Assembly: GCF_004745645.1 (NCBI RefSeq)
Contig: NZ_SRMB01000001.1
Coordinates: forward strand, 744,001-808,000
Reading direction: 5' to 3'
Source of the DNA: Hymenobacter metallicola
Lineage (GTDB): Bacteria > Bacteroidota > Bacteroidia > Cytophagales > Hymenobacteraceae
Length of the DNA stretch: 64,000 bases
In this document: one piece after another, positions 60,357 through 64,000 of the stretch
Layout: every line of letters begins with the position of its first letter
Position numbering within the stretch: the first letter of the stretch is position 1
Notes under the pieces: model-generated
Databases searched by the model: none
Told to the model about the DNA's origin: nothing
The model's input: the letters and a program-made list of their open reading frames with translations, nothing else
Translations under genes and position numbers: made by a program

Positions 60357-60632
60357 CTAGCTGCCTGTAGTTGAGCTTTCGTCGGCGGCGGAGGCATTCA
60401 TGCCCAGCTGGCCCAGGCTGGCGTGGGCCTTGGAGGCATTGTCGAACTTCTCACTTAGAATGGCGCTGATGGCCTGGGCCACTTCGGGGCCGTGGCGGGC
60501 AATGGTACCGCTGAGCACCTCGTAGTAAAAAGCGGCCAGCGTGTCGGCGGGCCAGAGCTTGCCAATGTTCTGGTGCAGGCTGCGTAGCTGGTCGAGGGAG
60601 GTATCCACGATTTTGCGGTCGGTGGCTTCCAT
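60357..60632 (-). CDS. Hypothetical small protein, 91 aa
   Basis: A soluble helical protein: MEATDRKIVDTSLDQLRSLH, LWPADTLAAFYYEVLSGTIA and ILSEKFDNASKAHASLGQLG. The pattern could be a small regulatory or DNA-associated helix bundle, but no family is recognised. I start at ATG 60632; upstream in-frame sequence lacks protein character. Confidence 0.6.
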   Translation of the reverse strand: MEATDRKIVDTSLDQLRSLHQNIGKLWPADTLAAFYYEVLSGTIARHGPEVAQAISAILSEKFDNASKAHASLGQLGMNASAADESSTTGS

Positions 60633-60706
60633 AGGGTGAGGGCGTAAGACGTGAAGACTGCTGGGCATACGCAGGGCGGCCCGGGTGGGGTTGTGCCACT
60701 CGCCTG

Positions 60707-61666
60707 CTAGCGGCAGTGCTCTTTGATAATGCGCTTGAGCTCTTTCTCGCCCACGGCCGCGTCGCCCCACTTCAGGGCCTGCCGCAACGATTCGCAGGCG
60801 CTGGGGTCTTCCAGCTTGATCTGGGCAATGCCGACCATGCGGTAGAACTGACCCTTGTCCAGAAAATCAGCCATTTCCAGGCACTTGTTGTAGTCGGCCA
60901 GGGCCTGCTGCAGCTGGCCTTGCTGCTCGTAGGCCAGGCCGCGGGCCGCGTAGGCATCCAGGTAGCGCGGGTTCAGGCGCAGGGCCTGACTGTAGGTGGC
61001 CACGGCCCGGGCGTAGTCTTGGCGGCTGTAGGCCAGCTGCCCCAGGCCCAGATAGGTTACGGAATCCTGGGGGTTCAGGGACAGGGCTTTTTGCAGATAC
61101 TGCCGGGCCTTGGCACTGTCCTGCAGGGCCGCGTAGGTGGTGCCCAACACGCGGTAGGCCCCGGCGTTTTTAGGATCAAGCCGGATAACTTCCCGGTAAG
61201 AAGCCAGCACGCCGGCTTGGTCGCCCAATTTCTCCTGCAGATCGGCCAGGCGCGTGTAGTAAGTCAGGGCGCCGCGGTTGTTGGGGTCGCGCTGCTGGGC
61301 CAGGGCAAAATACCGCTCCGCCTGGGCGGGAGTGCCGCGTTTGCTGAGGTAGGCACTAAAGCCATAAAACACGTTGGCACTGGCCGAATCAAGTAGCCAG
61401 GCCCGGTTGTAGTGCTGCAGGGCCTGGGCATATTTCTCCTGATAGAAAGCGCTCCAGCCCTCGTCAACGTAGGTTTCGGAAGCGGCCGCCCGGGTTTTGT
61501 ACTGCTTCAGTGCCTGAGCTACAAATTCCTGGTCGGTCTGGCGCTGGGCGGCGGTTTGGGCCCGGCCAGCGTAGCGGGGCCGTTCTAAGGTCGCTTCACC
61601 TTGGGCCCGGCAAAGGGGCGCAGCACCCAGGCACCCGAGCAGAATGAACAGTAGTATTTTGGGCAT
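60707..61666 (-). CDS. Secreted tetratricopeptide repeat protein
   Basis: A 319-residue protein with a signal peptide (MPKILLFILLGCLGAAPLC, cut near RAQ) and about six TPR units from about 70 to 290, such as QALQHYNRAWLLDSASANVF, YREVIRLDPKNAGAYRVLG and YSQALRLNPRYLDAYAARGL. TPRs form a superhelix that binds other proteins. Probably periplasmic; the partner is unknown. Confidence 0.9.
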   Translation of the reverse strand: MPKILLFILLGCLGAAPLCRAQGEATLERPRYAGRAQTAAQRQTDQEFVAQALKQYKTRAAASETYVDEGWSAFYQEKYAQALQHYNRAWLLDSASANVFYGFSAYLSKRGTPAQAERYFALAQQRDPNNRGALTYYTRLADLQEKLGDQAGVLASYREVIRLDPKNAGAYRVLGTTYAALQDSAKARQYLQKALSLNPQDSVTYLGLGQLAYSRQDYARAVATYSQALRLNPRYLDAYAARGLAYEQQGQLQQALADYNKCLEMADFLDKGQFYRMVGIAQIKLEDPSACESLRQALKWGDAAVGEKELKRIIKEHCR

Positions 61667-61904
61667 AAGAAGCGCGTCAGCAGGAGGATGGGTTACCGCC
61701 TACTACGTTTGTGCTTGTGCCAGGATGCTTTCCGGTTGATTTTTACCCTCCTCTGCCCGCTTTGGGCCGCTAGCTTTCGAGCTCATCTCTCTTTGATGCC
61801 GCCCTGCCGTGGCTGGCCACGGCGCCCCCCCCACAGCTTCCTAGCGGCCAACAAAGCGTCCGGCTTTAGGTTACTTGGGCACTTTCTACTAAAAAATACT
61901 TGGC

Positions 61905-62306
61905 ATGCAGCTGCTGGCTTCTTATTCGCACGTGAGTCTCTACCTACACGATGAAGGCCCTTTTCGCGCGCTGGAGGCCCAGTGGCAGGGGTTTATGAGC
62001 AGCGCAGTGCTGCGGCATACCATCGGAGAGGTGCTGGACCACGCCCGGCAGCAGCAGGTTACGGCCTGGATTGCCGATGACCGCCTACTCGGGCCCGTTC
62101 GCCCCGCCGACCTGGAGTGGATTGCCCGGGAAATGCTGCCCGAACTGGTGAAGATGGGGCTTCGGCGGTTTGCCCGCGTGGAAGCCGCCGACCCCCTTAA
62201 CAAGCTGCTGATCGGGCAGGTGCAGGAGACGGCCGAACCGCTCTTGCCTTTTGAGATGCGCACCTTTACCGACCTGCTAGCTGCCCGCGCCTGGGCCTGC
62301 GGCTAG
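61905..62306 (+). CDS. STAS/SpoIIAA-like protein, 133 aa
   Basis: A soluble protein with the pattern ALEAQWQGFMSSAVLRHTIG, QQQVTAWIADDRLLGPVRPA and LEWIAREMLPELVKMGLRRF. This mix of helices and strands, with a D-x-R-L loop, recalls STAS-like sensory domains found in Bacteroidetes. No function is evident. Confidence 0.7.
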   Translation: MQLLASYSHVSLYLHDEGPFRALEAQWQGFMSSAVLRHTIGEVLDHARQQQVTAWIADDRLLGPVRPADLEWIAREMLPELVKMGLRRFARVEAADPLNKLLIGQVQETAEPLLPFEMRTFTDLLAARAWACG

Positions 62307-62322
62307 CGACAGAGCCCCAATA

Positions 62323-62377
62323 CCCCGCGGGGCCCGGGAGCAGAAGGCGTATCCTTCCGTTCCCGGGCCCCGCGGGG
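62323..62377. terminator. Two-way hairpin between convergent genes
   Basis: CCCCGCGGGGCCCGGGA (62323-62339) and its exact reverse complement (62361-62377) form a 17-bp stem with a 21-base loop; the kynA stop is three bases on. Confidence 0.82.
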
Positions 62378-62380
62378 TTG

Positions 62381-63358
62381 TTAGCTTCGGGCTTCTTCCA
62401 AAATGCTTTCCACCCAGTTCTTACCCCAGTCTTCCAACTCCTGCGAAGTCCAGAGCTGGGGGTAGAAGATGCGCTTCTGAAATTTGGGAGGCAGGTATTT
62501 CTTCCAGTTAGTGCCGCCGGTGGCCGCCAGGGCCGTGGGGTCGCGCTCCAGGTAGCGCACCGCCGATTTAAAGTGCATCAAAGGCCAGTTGATGTTCACG
62601 TTGGTGTCGAGCAACTTCAGCTGGCGAATCAGGCGCGGGTGCTGCTGGTCTTCCTGGGGCAGGCGCTGCACCACGGTCCATACGTTGCGGTCCTGGTACT
62701 CGGCCGCGTGCTGGCTGAGCTGCTTGGTGTATTTTTTCTCGAACTGAATCAGGGTCAGGGCTTTGGCGCCGGTTTCTTCGATGGTGGCCCCGGCCTTCCA
62801 GTAGATGCAGCCCATGAGCTCGTCGTGGGCGGCGGCTTCGCCCAGCAGGCGGCGCTTCTCCTTGTTGAGCAGGTTGTCGAGCGAGGTGGAGGCAATTTCA
62901 ATCATGCGGTACTGCACGCTTTGAAAGCCCGAGGCGGGCATCAGGGCCATGCGAAACTGCAGAAACTGATTCTTGTCCATGCCGTCGACCATCACGTCGA
63001 ACGAGTCAATCAGGTTCTCGAAGTAACGGTTGATGCGGCCCAGGCGCAGCACCAGCTCGCCCACGGTAGGGGCCGTGAGCTGCCCAATCTGCTCGTACTC
63101 GCAGAGGCAGAGCTTGAAGTAGAGCTCCGTAATCTGGTGGTACATGATAAAGATTCGCTCGTCGGGAATCTGGGTAAGCGGGCGCTGCAACGAGAGCAGC
63201 GTGTCCAGCTCGATGTAGTCCCAGTAGTTGACGTAGTCGGCGTAGTACAGGCCTTCGAGGTAGCCTGCTAAATCCTGGCCGTCGGCGGCGTACTTCTGCT
63301 GCAAACGGCGCAGCTGTTCGAGCACGGCGGGCGAGAATTCGTCCTGTGGCAGTGACAT
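62381..63358 (-). CDS. kynA: Tryptophan 2,3-dioxygenase
   Basis: A 325-residue heme enzyme that opens the indole ring of tryptophan to N-formylkynurenine. It has YYADYVNYWDYIELDTLLSL, DERIFIMYHQITELYFKLCL (with the active-site His), MVDGMDKNQFLQFRMALMPA and ASGFQSVQYRMIE. A C-terminal helical region follows. I start at ATG 63358 (MSLPQDEFSP). Next to it, on the other strand, is serine dehydratase. Confidence 0.93.
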   Translation of the reverse strand: MSLPQDEFSPAVLEQLRRLQQKYAADGQDLAGYLEGLYYADYVNYWDYIELDTLLSLQRPLTQIPDERIFIMYHQITELYFKLCLCEYEQIGQLTAPTVGELVLRLGRINRYFENLIDSFDVMVDGMDKNQFLQFRMALMPASGFQSVQYRMIEIASTSLDNLLNKEKRRLLGEAAAHDELMGCIYWKAGATIEETGAKALTLIQFEKKYTKQLSQHAAEYQDRNVWTVVQRLPQEDQQHPRLIRQLKLLDTNVNINWPLMHFKSAVRYLERDPTALAATGGTNWKKYLPPKFQKRIFYPQLWTSQELEDWGKNWVESILEEARS

Positions 63359-63572
63359 GAATGGGGGTGGTTGGAAGCGGGAGAAAGAAACCGTCGGGGT
63401 GGGAACGAGGGCACAAGGAACAAAAAAGCCGCCGAATCTGCCAGTTGCAGGCAACCCTTCGGCCTTAGCGCTCATCTACTGAGCAAAGGGTCGCCGGCAC
63501 GTGCCGGCCTCCTACGTAAGACTTGCTTTTTTGGTTGGTTTCCCGGTCAAAACACCTACTTTTAGCCCACTT

Positions 63573-64000
63573 ATGGCCGAGAAAAGCAGCATTTTCGATA
63601 TGATCGGACCCGTGATGATCGGGCCCAGCAGTTCGCACACGGCGGGCGTGGTGCGCATTGCCGGCGCCGCTATTCGCATCCTGGGCTCGTTGCCCACGCA
63701 CGCAATTATCACGTTTTACAACTCGTTTGCCCGCACCTACGAAGGCCACGGTTCCGACCGCGCCATCGTGGCCGGCCTGCTGGGCATGGCCACCGACGAC
63801 AAGCGCATCCGCGAGGCTTTCGAGCACGCCCAGCAGGCCGGCCTGCAGTACACCTTTCAAAGCGTGGGCAATGCCTCGACCATGCACCCCAACACCATTC
63901 GGCTGCAACTGCGCGATGAGCGCAGCGGCCACAGCGTAGAGGTTATCGGGCAAAGCCGCGGAGGAGGCGTGATCCGCATTGTGGAAGTTGATGGCTTTCC
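63573..64000 (+). CDS. sdaAB: L-serine dehydratase, beta domain (partial, right edge)
   Basis: At least 142 residues, running off the window. MAEKSSIFDMIGPVMIGPSS followed by SHTAGVVRIAGAAIRI is the standard start of the Fe-S L-serine dehydratase beta chain, and SFARTYEGHGSDRAIVAGLL and NASTMHPNTIRLQL follow. The enzyme deaminates serine to pyruvate. Whether it is a separate beta subunit or joined to the alpha domain cannot be seen here. Confidence 0.94.
   Translation, partial: MAEKSSIFDMIGPVMIGPSSSHTAGVVRIAGAAIRILGSLPTHAIITFYNSFARTYEGHGSDRAIVAGLLGMATDDKRIREAFEHAQQAGLQYTFQSVGNASTMHPNTIRLQLRDERSGHSVEVIGQSRGGGVIRIVEVDGF

Overview
The window is high-GC DNA that reads like a Hymenobacter-type member of the Bacteroidetes (Cytophagales). 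I base this on a SusD C-terminus, two chitinases with type IX secretion (Por) C-terminal tails, a TamL-like lipoprotein porin, ECF sigma/anti-sigma pairs, many TAnnTTTG promoter boxes (TACCTTTG, TATCTTTG), frequent TTG starts and little evidence of Shine-Dalgarno sites. The genus is an inference from protein style, not from a marker gene. No rRNA, tRNA, CRISPR array, transposase or phage gene was seen.

Layout. 1-7.3 kb is the end of a chitin utilisation locus: SusD end, GH20 hexosaminidase and two GH18 chitinases that share an almost identical Ig-CBM module. 7.3-12.4 kb holds an intergenic repeat element, an SF1 helicase, small hypotheticals, a possible Imm51-type immunity protein and an alpha/beta hydrolase. 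12.4-16.9 kb is a minus-strand ethanolamine block: permease, EutB, two inserted small genes, EutC, and no microcompartment genes. 17-22 kb carries a secreted PPC-domain protein, an aldo/keto reductase, a zinc-ribbon protein and an RND/MMPL exporter. 22.3-26.3 kb includes an AT-rich PP2C-like phosphatase gene, a DUF985 cupin, thyA and an AT-rich gap. 26.3-37.3 kb is mostly housekeeping: class IV aminotransferase, dprA, a MerR regulator, alaS, gatB and a TlpA-like lipoprotein.

37.4-49.3 kb holds a Pro/Ala-rich protein with a C-terminus resembling DNA polymerase III psi, a thioesterase, pcm, a polyprenyl-phosphate sugar transferase, ribE, a phosphodiester glycosidase, the overlapping hemF-PAP2-FMN reductase operon, an orphan curlin-repeat protein and a fused E1 alpha/beta oxo-acid dehydrogenase. 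49.5-58.9 kb holds tamL with a divergent RNA methyltransferase, an ECF sigma/anti-sigma/outer-membrane protein trio, a large nested palindrome, a CoA-binding protein, a FAD oxidoreductase, a thioesterase and a well-formed cobalamin riboswitch on the minus strand. 59-64 kb has an MFS transporter, a TPR protein, tryptophan 2,3-dioxygenase and the start of L-serine dehydratase.

Functional links. The chitin genes release and cleave GlcNAc oligomers at the cell surface or in the periplasm. The ethanolamine lyase needs adenosylcobalamin, and the window carries a cobalamin riboswitch about 42 kb away, placed oddly in front of a thioesterase rather than a B12 uptake or synthesis gene. Tryptophan dioxygenase, serine dehydratase and the E1 enzyme all serve amino-acid degradation. 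Perfect palindromes between convergent genes probably act as two-way terminators.
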